Below, in pieces: positions 1 through 7,648 of a DNA stretch of 64,000 bases. Source of the DNA: Saprospiraceae bacterium (GTDB lineage Bacteria; Bacteroidota; Bacteroidia; Chitinophagales; Saprospiraceae); NCBI GenBank assembly GCA_016709995.1, contig JADJLQ010000001.1, positions 840,001 to 904,000 of the forward strand, given 5' to 3'. Under the pieces are notes generated by a model. The model did no database searches. It was not told the DNA's origin and was given only the letters and a program-made list of their open reading frames with translations. The first letter of the stretch is position 1. Each line of letters begins with the position of its first letter. Made by a program: the position numbers and the translations under genes.

Positions 1-362
1 TCCGCATTGGCATAATAGCAACATACATTAAACAAAGTGGTATGCAAAATGGTAATGGTACCTGCAACACCGTTATTCACTCCTTTTTGTGGAATGACAG
101 GCATGCTATAAGTGATTTCTTTGCCGTCCCGATCGTCGATCATAAAGATATTGGCCATGTTTTGAGGGTCTCCAAGGTCTCCATCTCCATCAGTAAAAGA
201 TATCCTGATTAATAAGGAATCATCTCTGACTCTTCCCTGATCTATCACTGTTTTATTGATCCCTTCTATCTCAATCTCCGGGATATCCGAATACTTAGGG
301 GCAACTATGCACGCACCTATCAGGAAGGTAATTAATACTGCTAAAAAGGCTCTGTTTGCCAT
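1..362 (-). CDS. Lipoprotein, N-terminal part only (cut by window edge)
   Basis: The reading frame opens with ATG at 362 on the minus strand and runs off the left edge without a stop, giving about 120 residues. The N-terminus is a short lipoprotein signal ending in the lipobox-like LIGAC, so the protein is probably anchored to a membrane by its cysteine, at about residue 17. The mature part contains an acidic GDGDLGD stretch, of the kind seen in small Bacteroidota lipoproteins with calcium-type loops. I do not recognise a named family from this piece. It is divergent from the LuxE-like gene that starts at 438, so the 75 bases between them probably hold both promoters. Confidence 0.75.
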   Translation of the reverse strand, partial: MANRAFLAVLITFLIGACIVAPKYSDIPEIEIEGINKTVIDQGRVRDDSLLIRISFTDGDGDLGDPQNMANIFMIDDRDGKEITYSMPVIPQKGVNNGVAGTITILHTTLFNVCCYYANA

Positions 363-437
363 AAACACTGTAAATATCAGTGATTTTTGATTGATGTGGG
401 GGCTTACTTCTCCATATTTTTTTCCGATCATTGCCTT

Positions 438-1424
438 ATGGACTGGGAAAAGGAAAGAATAAATCTGCAAAAAACGATCTTATCCAGCGATTTTGATTTT
501 AATGAAATGGCTTTAAAAATATTTCAGCTTCAGTACAAGTTTAACGCAGTATATCGTATGTATTTGGATAAGTTGCACATTGATCCGAAGTACATTATAG
601 AACCAGATGCCATTCCTTTTCTTCCGATCCAGTTTTTTAAATATCAATTGATCCAGACTGGGACATATCAGCCTGAAAAAGTATTTTATAGCAGTGGGAC
701 TACAGGTATACAGAGGAGTTCACATGGTATACGCTCATTATTTTGGTATAAAAAAGTGGCGATGCATTGCTTTGAGTATGCATTTTATCCCAGTACAGTC
801 AACAGTCGGAAGCATTTGGCATTTTTGCCTTCTTATATGGACAATGATGCATCTTCACTCCTTTTTATGATTCAATCATTTATAGATGAAGGTGGAGGTG
901 GATTCTACCACGAAGAAATATCTAAGCTGATAGAGGTATTGACTCAAAACAATTCAGGTGGACAGCCTGTCCTTTGGGGGGTGAGCTATGCTCTGCACCA
1001 ATGGCCAGCGACTTTGGACCTGGCTGGCAAAGTTCAGATCATTGAAACAGGTGGGATGAAGGGTAGAGGAAAAGAAATGACCCGGTCAGAGTTACATGAC
1101 CAGATTAAAGCAAATTTTGGTGTTCATGAAGTTTTTTCAGAATATGGGATGACTGAAATGTTGTCTCAGGCGTATGCTTCAAGCAATGGTCATTTCAGAT
1201 TACCGCCGACACTCAAGGTTATGCCCAGGTCTATAACAGATCCTTTGTCAATGGAAAGTATAGCTCAGATCGCCGCCTTGAATATGATAGACCTCGCCAA
1301 TCTCGATAGCTGCTGTTTTATTGCAACAGAAGATATAGGTAAAGTTTATTCAAATGGCGATTTTGAAGTAGTAGGCAGGCTGGATAATAGTGATATTAGA
1401 GGATGTAATCTGTTGATATCCTGA
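438..1424 (+). CDS. LuxE-like acyl-protein synthetase / acyltransferase family protein
   Basis: The protein resembles the LuxE acyl-protein synthetase group within the adenylate-forming superfamily, which activates or holds fatty acyl groups. The clearest motif is the nucleotide-binding-type loop YSSGTTGIQRSSH, about 95 residues from the start, followed by a EYGMTEM motif typical of AMP-forming enzymes. An in-frame TTG lies at 387, but the ATG at 438 gives MDWEKERINLQ, the usual beginning of Bacteroidota members, so I chose it. There is no luxC- or luxD-like partner nearby, so the real acyl donor and acceptor are unknown. Bioluminescence is not implied. It converges with the amidase gene with only 11 bases between the stops. 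Confidence 0.75.
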   Translation: MDWEKERINLQKTILSSDFDFNEMALKIFQLQYKFNAVYRMYLDKLHIDPKYIIEPDAIPFLPIQFFKYQLIQTGTYQPEKVFYSSGTTGIQRSSHGIRSLFWYKKVAMHCFEYAFYPSTVNSRKHLAFLPSYMDNDASSLLFMIQSFIDEGGGGFYHEEISKLIEVLTQNNSGGQPVLWGVSYALHQWPATLDLAGKVQIIETGGMKGRGKEMTRSELHDQIKANFGVHEVFSEYGMTEMLSQAYASSNGHFRLPPTLKVMPRSITDPLSMESIAQIAALNMIDLANLDSCCFIATEDIGKVYSNGDFEVVGRLDNSDIRGCNLLIS

Positions 1425-1435
1425 TTTTTACAGTA

Positions 1436-2842
1436 TTATTCTGCTGCGATACCATCATATAGCCATTCAGCGAGGGCCTGTCTGTTTGAAGAATACACGA
1501 TTCTTTTCTGATCCAGTTGGTTTTGGATATTACCCAACTCCATATAAACAGTAGATGGCAGGGTATTGCGCATGACGAATAAATTACGGCTACTAATAGT
1601 TCCGGTATATTCCCTGCCGCTTTGTTCTTTATACTTTTGATCTAGGGTGTTTTGTATGCGTTTAGCTATGGCTGTACTGTTTTGATTTCCTTCCTGGTAA
1701 TAGAAGTAGACATCTTTGCGCATATCCTCATGCCGGGAATCTATGTGGATGTGTACGGCAATCTGATCTTTCATATCCACACCTTGCTTTCGGTATTTGC
1801 GATACAGGTCATTGACAGCATCAGTCGTCTGAGTCAGTCTTAATCTTTGATTGAGCACTAAAGGATAACCGGTGATGCATTTTTCATCATGATCAATCTT
1901 GAGATAGGACTCATTTCGAATACCGTCGTTTGGATCTTGTACTATAAGATGCACCGTGGCGCCATGTTCCATAAGCTTGCGCGCCAGTCTTAAAGTGACA
2001 TCATAGGCATATTCATCTTCGCAGAGGGTCATTTTGCTTCCCTTGTACATAGTGCCTGGATCCGGGCCGCCATGTCCACTGACTAGATAGTAGACTTTAT
2101 TCTTAAGTTCTTCGCTTACGATTCTGATTTCTTGAAAATCTGGTCCGAATATTGGGACGATCTTTGTTTTGAGAGCGGTGGCATTGGTGGTGGTTTCAGT
2201 TGCAATAATTGCTTCATTTTCACGGATGTTAGGCTCTGTTTTTATGTTACCAGTCATATCTTTAACCGGAGCAGAGTTGATTGGTTTAATGTTGGATTCA
2301 GAAGATGAAGATGCAATAGTTGCTTTTGTTAGGGTTGATTTTTCCTTGGAAGCAACCAGGGTTGGTTTTGCAAGCCCATTTGGTTTAGACTTTTCGGCGA
2401 CATCGGGTGAAGAACCCTTCTTACAACCCAATTGATCATAAACGACCCAAACAATTTTATTCTCCGTATAAGGAACTTTTTTTAACTTATTCTGATACAG
2501 AGACTTATTATAGTTCATGATTTTTACGGCTGTGGGGCGATCCATATTGGGTATGGAAGTAGTGATGCTTTTGCCATTATATTGATATTTAAGTATGGGC
2601 AGATTATAAGTAACCCCAACGAGTATCTTTTCAAGATTCTTAATGCGATTGATCTCCTTGAAGTGATTGATATTGCAGCTATTGGGTTCAATGGCATATT
2701 TTCTGAATAGCATAAACAAATTTTCTCCGGATTTAGGTTTGATCTGTACATAGGTGACAGCTGCAAACGAAGTAAATTCTGTTAAGAAAAAAATAAAAAT
2801 TACTCCTAGCCGGGTAGCAAAGCGGGTATTTGACTGCTTCAT
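1436..2842 (-). CDS. N-acetylmuramoyl-L-alanine amidase (amidase_3) with LysM-like N-terminus
   Basis: This is probably an exported zinc amidase that cleaves the bond between N-acetylmuramic acid and L-alanine in peptidoglycan. A signal peptide of about 27 residues is followed by a LysM-like region (roughly 30-100; GENLFMLFRKYAIEP), which could bind the wall. A Ser/Lys/Thr-rich linker comes next, then the amidase_3 domain from about residue 250. Expected metal and catalytic residues are visible: His in VSGHGGPDPG, Glu in CEDEYAYD, His in VHIHIDSRHE and the late Glu in VYMELGNI. The length (468) fits Bacteroidota amidases with long linkers. A promoter-like TTG-n21-TACATTTG lies just upstream on the minus strand. 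Confidence 0.88.
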   Translation of the reverse strand: MKQSNTRFATRLGVIFIFFLTEFTSFAAVTYVQIKPKSGENLFMLFRKYAIEPNSCNINHFKEINRIKNLEKILVGVTYNLPILKYQYNGKSITTSIPNMDRPTAVKIMNYNKSLYQNKLKKVPYTENKIVWVVYDQLGCKKGSSPDVAEKSKPNGLAKPTLVASKEKSTLTKATIASSSSESNIKPINSAPVKDMTGNIKTEPNIRENEAIIATETTTNATALKTKIVPIFGPDFQEIRIVSEELKNKVYYLVSGHGGPDPGTMYKGSKMTLCEDEYAYDVTLRLARKLMEHGATVHLIVQDPNDGIRNESYLKIDHDEKCITGYPLVLNQRLRLTQTTDAVNDLYRKYRKQGVDMKDQIAVHIHIDSRHEDMRKDVYFYYQEGNQNSTAIAKRIQNTLDQKYKEQSGREYTGTISSRNLFVMRNTLPSTVYMELGNIQNQLDQKRIVYSSNRQALAEWLYDGIAAE

Positions 2843-2871
2843 GGGATAATGAATTGAATTACAAAATTAAA

Positions 2872-2903
2872 CAAATGTATCTAATTAGTAATATATAAAA
2901 CAA
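2872..2903 (-). promoter_or_regulatory. Bacteroidota-type promoter for the amidase gene
   Basis: On the minus strand a TACATTTG element (2872-2879) matches the Bacteroidota -7 consensus TAnnTTTG. A TTG at 2901-2903 lies 21 bases upstream of it, as expected for the -33 box. The -7 element ends 29 bases before the amidase start codon. It is recognised by consensus only; no transcript start is known. Confidence 0.45.
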
Positions 2904-2975
2904 TAAAAGTGCCATGTTTTCTTAAAAATGTATTTGATCAAATTAAATACTGTTAATTTCACACCTTATATTTTC

Positions 2976-3629
2976 ATGATCAGGGATATAGCAACACTTA
3001 TTGGTAAAGACCTACAAAGCGAATGGAGGAATAAGCAGTCCATTAACGGGATCTTATTATATCTTTTTTCTACTTTATTGGTTTTATATTATTCTTTGGT
3101 CAAAGTGGAAAAATTCCTTTGGACAGGCGTGTTTTGGATCTTAATCATATTTATGAGCATCAATGCATTGTCTGCTTCCTTCTCCAGAGAAGTGAAAGGG
3201 CGACATTGGTATTATTATACGTTGGCACATCCACTATCATTTTATTTTTCAAAGTTGATCTATAATTCCATCTTGTTGTCCGTTTTGACTGGAATCAGCT
3301 TATTAATGTTTCAGATTTTTTTTACTTTGCCTGAGATTGATTGGTCATTACTCGGAATTACTTTATTTGTAAGCATCATCGGTATTTCGGCCATTTTTAC
3401 ATTTATAGCCTTGATATCTAATAAAACCGGAGATCAATCTACGCTGATGTCTATTTTGTCTACACCTCTGATTTTCCCCATTTTGATGTCCGGTAGCAGA
3501 CTATCTATGGTTTCACTGCACATATTAGCTGATTCAGCTTATCGCACCGACCTCATCACCATCATAGCCATCGACACTCTAGCCATTGCATTGTCCATTA
3601 TTTTATTCCCTATATTGTGGCGAGATTGA
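2976..3629 (+). CDS. ccmB: Heme exporter / cytochrome c maturation protein CcmB
   Basis: CcmB is a polytopic inner-membrane subunit of the CcmAB ABC transporter needed to mature c-type cytochromes. The chosen ATG at 2976 gives MIRDIATLIGKDLQSEW, which matches the family start (amphipathic helix then KEFxxEWR-like) better than the TTG-type frame opening at 2928. About six hydrophobic segments are visible over 218 residues, the usual family length. The end overlaps the next gene by 13 bases and a CcmC and a CcmD-like protein follow, so this is a ccmBCD-type operon. The ATPase gene ccmA is not in the window. Confidence 0.88.
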   Translation: MIRDIATLIGKDLQSEWRNKQSINGILLYLFSTLLVLYYSLVKVEKFLWTGVFWILIIFMSINALSASFSREVKGRHWYYYTLAHPLSFYFSKLIYNSILLSVLTGISLLMFQIFFTLPEIDWSLLGITLFVSIIGISAIFTFIALISNKTGDQSTLMSILSTPLIFPILMSGSRLSMVSLHILADSAYRTDLITIIAIDTLAIALSIILFPILWRD

Positions 3630-4678
3630 AAGAAAATTGGAAACTTAATGTTTGGTGGAAGTGGTTGGTCATCATTTTCATTCCATATGTCATCCTGATG
3701 GGTTTTTTAATTCCATTAGGGCAAGGCATCGTCAAAATATCACCTTATAATATTAAAACGGGCCAATCAACAAGTCTCACCATCGAAGGGTATAACACGC
3801 AGTTTGACTCTGGCGATGACATCAAAGCCTGGATCAAGCACGACGACTGGCATCTTCAGGCATCAGCTGTAGAAATCATCAATCAACAAGAAGCTGTGCT
3901 TCATTTTGAGGTTCCCCCATTTATTGATAACACGTTGACTAATGTAGACTTAGCGCTTGTGATGGATACCAGGCAAGGTCCGATCGTGCTGCCCTCCGCT
4001 GTCAATCTCAATAATGCACCAGCTGAGATGAATGGTGTAATCGCCTGGTCAAAAGACAAGATTTCTGTGAGACCAGAGTCCAACTTTAATTATCCATTCA
4101 GGAATATATTGGGTGAAACGATTCGCAATACCTATTTCCATGTACCGTTATGGTTTGCTATGACAGTTTTATTTATGCTTTCAGTGTATTACAGCATCAG
4201 ACATTTAAGATTTAAGCATCAGGAAGATGATCTTTGGGCTCAATCATTGGTCAGTATCGGTATACTATTTGGCATACTGGGCACTATCACCGGATCTCTA
4301 TGGGCCAGAAGTACCTGGGGATCGTATTGGAGCTTTGATGTAAAACAAAATATGGCTGCCATATCCTTATTGATCTATGGTGGATATTTTTTATTACGCA
4401 ATTCAATCAATGATCCTGACTCCAAAAGTAGAGTAGGCAGTATCTATAATATATTTGCCTTTGCTCTCCTGATTCCCCTGATTTTCATTATTCCCAGGAG
4501 ATTTGACTCTTTACATCCTGGCAACGGAGGCAACCCTGCACTCGGCACCCAAGACCTGGACAATACGATGAGGATGGTATTTTATCCCGCTGTGATCGCT
4601 TATATCTTTTTAGGATATTGGTTGAGTCAACTGAGGTATCGTATAATATTGATAAGTAATAAATTATCTGACATTTGA
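3617..4678 (+). CDS. ccmC: Cytochrome c assembly protein CcmC (CcsA family) with extra N-terminal domain
   Basis: CcmC handles heme in the inner membrane for cytochrome c maturation. The core lies in roughly residues 165-350. It includes NTYFHVPLWFAM before a transmembrane helix and the heme-handling tryptophan-rich motif WGSYWSFD, followed by further helices. The unusual part is about 140 residues between the first membrane helix (about 14-33) and the core. That stretch reads like a soluble beta-sandwich of the IPT/TIG type (ISPYNIKTGQSTSLTIEG) and should face the periplasm. The protein is 353 residues, against about 220-250 for ordinary CcmC. Translation appears to start at GTG 3617, overlapping ccmB by 13 bases, which suggests coupling. 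Confidence 0.85.
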   Translation: MARLKENWKLNVWWKWLVIIFIPYVILMGFLIPLGQGIVKISPYNIKTGQSTSLTIEGYNTQFDSGDDIKAWIKHDDWHLQASAVEIINQQEAVLHFEVPPFIDNTLTNVDLALVMDTRQGPIVLPSAVNLNNAPAEMNGVIAWSKDKISVRPESNFNYPFRNILGETIRNTYFHVPLWFAMTVLFMLSVYYSIRHLRFKHQEDDLWAQSLVSIGILFGILGTITGSLWARSTWGSYWSFDVKQNMAAISLLIYGGYFLLRNSINDPDSKSRVGSIYNIFAFALLIPLIFIIPRRFDSLHPGNGGNPALGTQDLDNTMRMVFYPAVIAYIFLGYWLSQLRYRIILISNKLSDI

Positions 4679-4694
4679 TCAAGTAAAACTTTAT

Positions 4695-4868
4695 ATGAAT
4701 CTAGCTATTTTTTCTTTCATTTTATGGCTCGCTGATGCTGACTTTTTAAGAAGTACCGGCAAGATTTATACAGTAGCCTTAGTAGCTCTTGTGATTTGGT
4801 TGACCATTTTATTTTATTTAATCAGACTGGAGAAAAAAATTAAAAATATCGAGGACCGTCTTAAATAA
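4695..4868 (+). CDS. CcmD-like small membrane protein
   Basis: This 57-residue gene begins with ATG 16 bases after ccmC. Its single hydrophobic helix is followed by a basic tail (FYLIRLEKKIKNIEDRLK), the arrangement seen in CcmD-family proteins of Bacteroidota, where a one-pass protein assists heme handover by CcmC and the exporter. The preceding segment (FLRSTGKIYTVALVALV) is also family-like. Sequence similarity in such short proteins is weak, so the call rests mainly on position after ccmB and ccmC plus topology. Confidence 0.72.
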   Translation: MNLAIFSFILWLADADFLRSTGKIYTVALVALVIWLTILFYLIRLEKKIKNIEDRLK

Positions 4869-4874
4869 CAACAT

Positions 4875-6296
4875 ATGAAAGAAGAAACTCAAATTAGTTT
4901 TTATGAATCTGTGAGCCGCAATTTTGATAAAGCGGCGGATTTTACCAGTTTGCCAAAAGGTCTTTTACGCCAAATAAAAGTGTGTAATTCCGTCTATCAT
5001 ATGAGTTTTCCTGTCAAAATTGGCGGAGAATTTCAGGTCGTCGAAGCCTATAGGGTTCAGCATAGCCACCACAGGATGCCAACCAAAGGGGGCATCAGGT
5101 TTAGTACCCATGTCAATCAGGAAGAAGTAATGGCACTTGCATCACTCATGACTTACAAGTGTGCTATCGTCGATGTACCATTTGGGGGTGCTAAAGGCGG
5201 GGTCAAAGTCAATCCTATGAAATTGAATGCTGAAGAAATGGAGCGAATCACCCGACGATATACCCTGGAGCTCATAAAGAAAAATTTTATTGGGCCGGGA
5301 ATAGATGTACCCGCGCCGGACTATGGTACGAGTAGCAGGGAGATGGCCTGGATCTATGATACCTATATGACTTTTAAAGGAGGAGAGCCGGATGCCATAG
5401 CTTGTGTCACAGGCAAGCCAGAAAATCAATTTGGCATTCATGGCAGGACTGAAGCCACAGGTCGGGGCGTTTTTTATGGGATTCAGGAGTACTGTGATCA
5501 AGCTTCTGAAATGAAAGCCCTGAAAATGAGCAAAGGCACAAAAGGAAAAACCATGGTTATTCAAGGGCTTGGCAACGTAGGGAGCTATACTGGTACCATC
5601 TGTCAGGATGAAGGCGGCATCAAAGTAATCGCTGTATCTGAATATGAAGGCTCGATATACGATCCAAATGGCATTGACATTCATGCACTGATAGAATATC
5701 GAAAACAAAATGGGACCATTCTTGGCTTTGGCAAATCCAAAAAACTTAAAAGCAGATTTGCTGCCTTAGAGCTCGAATGCGATATTTTAGTTCCTGCAGC
5801 GCTGGAAAACCAGATCACAGGCCTCAATGCTTCAAAAATCAAAGCTAAAATTATAGCAGAAGCTGCCAATGGACCGGTCACTTCTGTAGCAGAAGACATT
5901 TTAGCCAAAAAGGGCATCATTATTATTCCGGATATGTATCTCAATGCAGGTGGAGTGACCGTATCATATTTTGAATGGCTCAAAAACCTGTCCCATATGC
6001 GATTTGGCAGAATAGAAAAACGCTTTGATCAAAGAGCTTATAGTAACCTGGTGGACCTGGTCGAAAAAACGACAGGTAAAACCATCAGTGAGCGAGAAAA
6101 AAATCTGGTCACCAGGGGAGCAGATGAGATCGACCTGGTGCGATCCGGATTGGAAGAAACTATGGTCAATTCACTTCATCAAATCTTGGATATCAAAAAT
6201 AAAAACAAAAAAATTAAAAGTCTGAGGACCGCTGCTTTTGTATGTGCTCTAAATAAAATATCAAGTGACTATGAAAATATGGGAGTATTCCCGTAA
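4875..6296 (+). CDS. gdhA: Glutamate dehydrogenase (Glu/Leu/Phe/Val dehydrogenase family)
   Basis: This cytoplasmic enzyme interconverts glutamate and 2-oxoglutarate plus ammonia with NAD(P). The substrate-binding region has MPTKGGIRFSTHV and the catalytic lysine motif VPFGGAKGGVKVNP. The nucleotide-binding half has GRTEATGRGVFYGIQEY and the Rossmann motif VIQGLGNVGSYTG. The length, 473, is slightly longer than the usual 420-450 and the C-terminus is Lys-rich. It starts six bases after the CcmD-like gene, so it may be read through from the ccm operon. An Lrp/AsnC regulator follows 56 bases downstream and is a good candidate to sense amino acids for this gene. Whether it prefers NAD or NADP cannot be told here. 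Confidence 0.9.
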   Translation: MKEETQISFYESVSRNFDKAADFTSLPKGLLRQIKVCNSVYHMSFPVKIGGEFQVVEAYRVQHSHHRMPTKGGIRFSTHVNQEEVMALASLMTYKCAIVDVPFGGAKGGVKVNPMKLNAEEMERITRRYTLELIKKNFIGPGIDVPAPDYGTSSREMAWIYDTYMTFKGGEPDAIACVTGKPENQFGIHGRTEATGRGVFYGIQEYCDQASEMKALKMSKGTKGKTMVIQGLGNVGSYTGTICQDEGGIKVIAVSEYEGSIYDPNGIDIHALIEYRKQNGTILGFGKSKKLKSRFAALELECDILVPAALENQITGLNASKIKAKIIAEAANGPVTSVAEDILAKKGIIIIPDMYLNAGGVTVSYFEWLKNLSHMRFGRIEKRFDQRAYSNLVDLVEKTTGKTISEREKNLVTRGADEIDLVRSGLEETMVNSLHQILDIKNKNKKIKSLRTAAFVCALNKISSDYENMGVFP

Positions 6297-6352
6297 TTTT
6301 CGAAATTAAATTACCTATTTATATATTTACCTTTTATTTAAATTTTTTACAA

Positions 6353-6829
6353 ATGACAGATTATCGATTAGACAAGACGGATTATCGAATCCTGAAGATC
6401 TTGCAGGAAAACAGTAAAATCGCTAACCTGGACCTCTCCAAAACCATTGGATTGTCACCAGCACCCACTCTCGAGCGAGTCAAAAAACTTGAACAGGCAG
6501 GGATCATTGCTTCATACCATGCTAAGTTGGATATCAAAGCAATGGGTCTTCAGGTTAAGACATTCGTATTAGTGTCCCTAAATTGGAAAAATCAGGACAC
6601 CATGGATCGATTTCTTGAGAAAATCAGGCTGATCGATGAGGTGACTGAGGTCTATATCATCACCGGGGAAGCAGATGCATTGATCAAAATCATCTGTAAG
6701 GACATTCCTACTTATGAGCATATTTTGTTTAAGAAATTGTCTCAGATTGAAGAGATTGAGCGCTTAAAGAGCATGGTTACTTTGTCAACTGCCAAAGATT
6801 CTATGGTGCTTCCGCTTAAATACGATTAA
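6353..6829 (+). CDS. Lrp/AsnC family transcriptional regulator
   Basis: The 158-residue protein has the two-part Lrp/AsnC plan. The N-terminal helix-turn-helix (about 5-55) includes LDKTDYRILKILQEN and NLDLSKTIGLSPAPTLERVKKLE. The C-terminal ligand-sensing RAM domain (about 70-150) includes EVTEVYIITGEADALIKI. Members bind DNA as dimers or octamers and respond to amino acids. Its place directly after glutamate dehydrogenase suggests it regulates nitrogen or amino acid metabolism, possibly gdhA itself, but that is inference. A TATATTTA sequence at 6322-6329, one base off the -7 consensus, lies 23 bases before the start. Confidence 0.92.
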   Translation: MTDYRLDKTDYRILKILQENSKIANLDLSKTIGLSPAPTLERVKKLEQAGIIASYHAKLDIKAMGLQVKTFVLVSLNWKNQDTMDRFLEKIRLIDEVTEVYIITGEADALIKIICKDIPTYEHILFKKLSQIEEIERLKSMVTLSTAKDSMVLPLKYD

Positions 6830-6832
6830 TAC

Positions 6833-7645
6833 ATGAAGGACGACCAGGCTTTGTTGTGGTATCTCCATCTCAAATCTGGATCTGATCAAGAAAAGTCTCC
6901 CGGGGCATATTTATTAGGCACTATGCACAGTGCACATGCATCTGCATTAATACATATGCCTCGGTTTACTCATTATATCTTACAGTCTAAGCATTATTAT
7001 GCAGAATCAAATTTGGATAGCCCTATTTTTAAAAATGGGTTGAATCTGTCCTTACAGCCAAATAAAAATCTGGATGCTTTAATGGGCTCAAAATTATTTG
7101 CCAAAGCCAGTACACATCTTGAGCGCCATTATGACTTATTTCTCAATAGATTTAGTCATCTGCCTCCGATGATGATAAGTGCTTTGATTGGCGAAAAATT
7201 AATGGGGGCAACATCCGGACCAGCACTGGATATTCAATTGTGGAATATCGCAAAATCTCATGATTTGATCCTTGATGGCATTGAGTCTGCTCACGAACAA
7301 TATGCTATTTATCGGCGCATTCCTATGGAATATCAGATCGGCCAATTAAAAGGGCTTCTTAAAAATATTTCTAAATCCACCTCCATGCTCTCTCGCCTGG
7401 CTGACGCATACCATGATCAGGATCTGATCAAATTATATAAACTCTCTAAAGCTAGCCTGGGCCCCATTCGGGATATATTATTGTATGAGCGCAATGAAGT
7501 CATGGCCAATCGAATTTTCTATTTGTTAAAAAATAATCAGGAACTCAGTTTTGTTGCAATTGGAGCTGCTCATTTGCCAGGTGTCAAAGGTGTTTTGAGG
7601 AAGCTGAAACAACTAGGCGTATCTTTGCAGGCCATCAGATTTTAA
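6833..7645 (+). CDS. TraB/GumN family protein
   Basis: This 270-residue protein has the two hallmark ends of the TraB/GumN family: an early GTMHSAHASAL motif (YLLGTMHSAH) and a C-terminal FVAIGAAHLPG block with its own His. The conserved histidines and glutamates of this family are thought to form a metal-dependent, Tiki-like peptidase site, but the substrate in bacteria is generally unknown. No clear signal peptide is present, unlike many GumN proteins. It starts three bases after the Lrp-like gene and ends three bases before the TonB receptor, so all four may be co-transcribed. Confidence 0.8.
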   Translation: MKDDQALLWYLHLKSGSDQEKSPGAYLLGTMHSAHASALIHMPRFTHYILQSKHYYAESNLDSPIFKNGLNLSLQPNKNLDALMGSKLFAKASTHLERHYDLFLNRFSHLPPMMISALIGEKLMGATSGPALDIQLWNIAKSHDLILDGIESAHEQYAIYRRIPMEYQIGQLKGLLKNISKSTSMLSRLADAYHDQDLIKLYKLSKASLGPIRDILLYERNEVMANRIFYLLKNNQELSFVAIGAAHLPGVKGVLRKLKQLGVSLQAIRF

Positions 7646-7648
7646 GTT

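Noticed and set aside
2928..2975. Longer N-terminus for CcmB
   Set aside because: The first 16 residues do not resemble CcmB starts; the internal ATG at 2976 does.
5142..5708. Minus-strand frame of 188 codons inside gdhA
   Set aside because: Lies wholly within a well-recognised glutamate dehydrogenase gene; composition looks non-coding.
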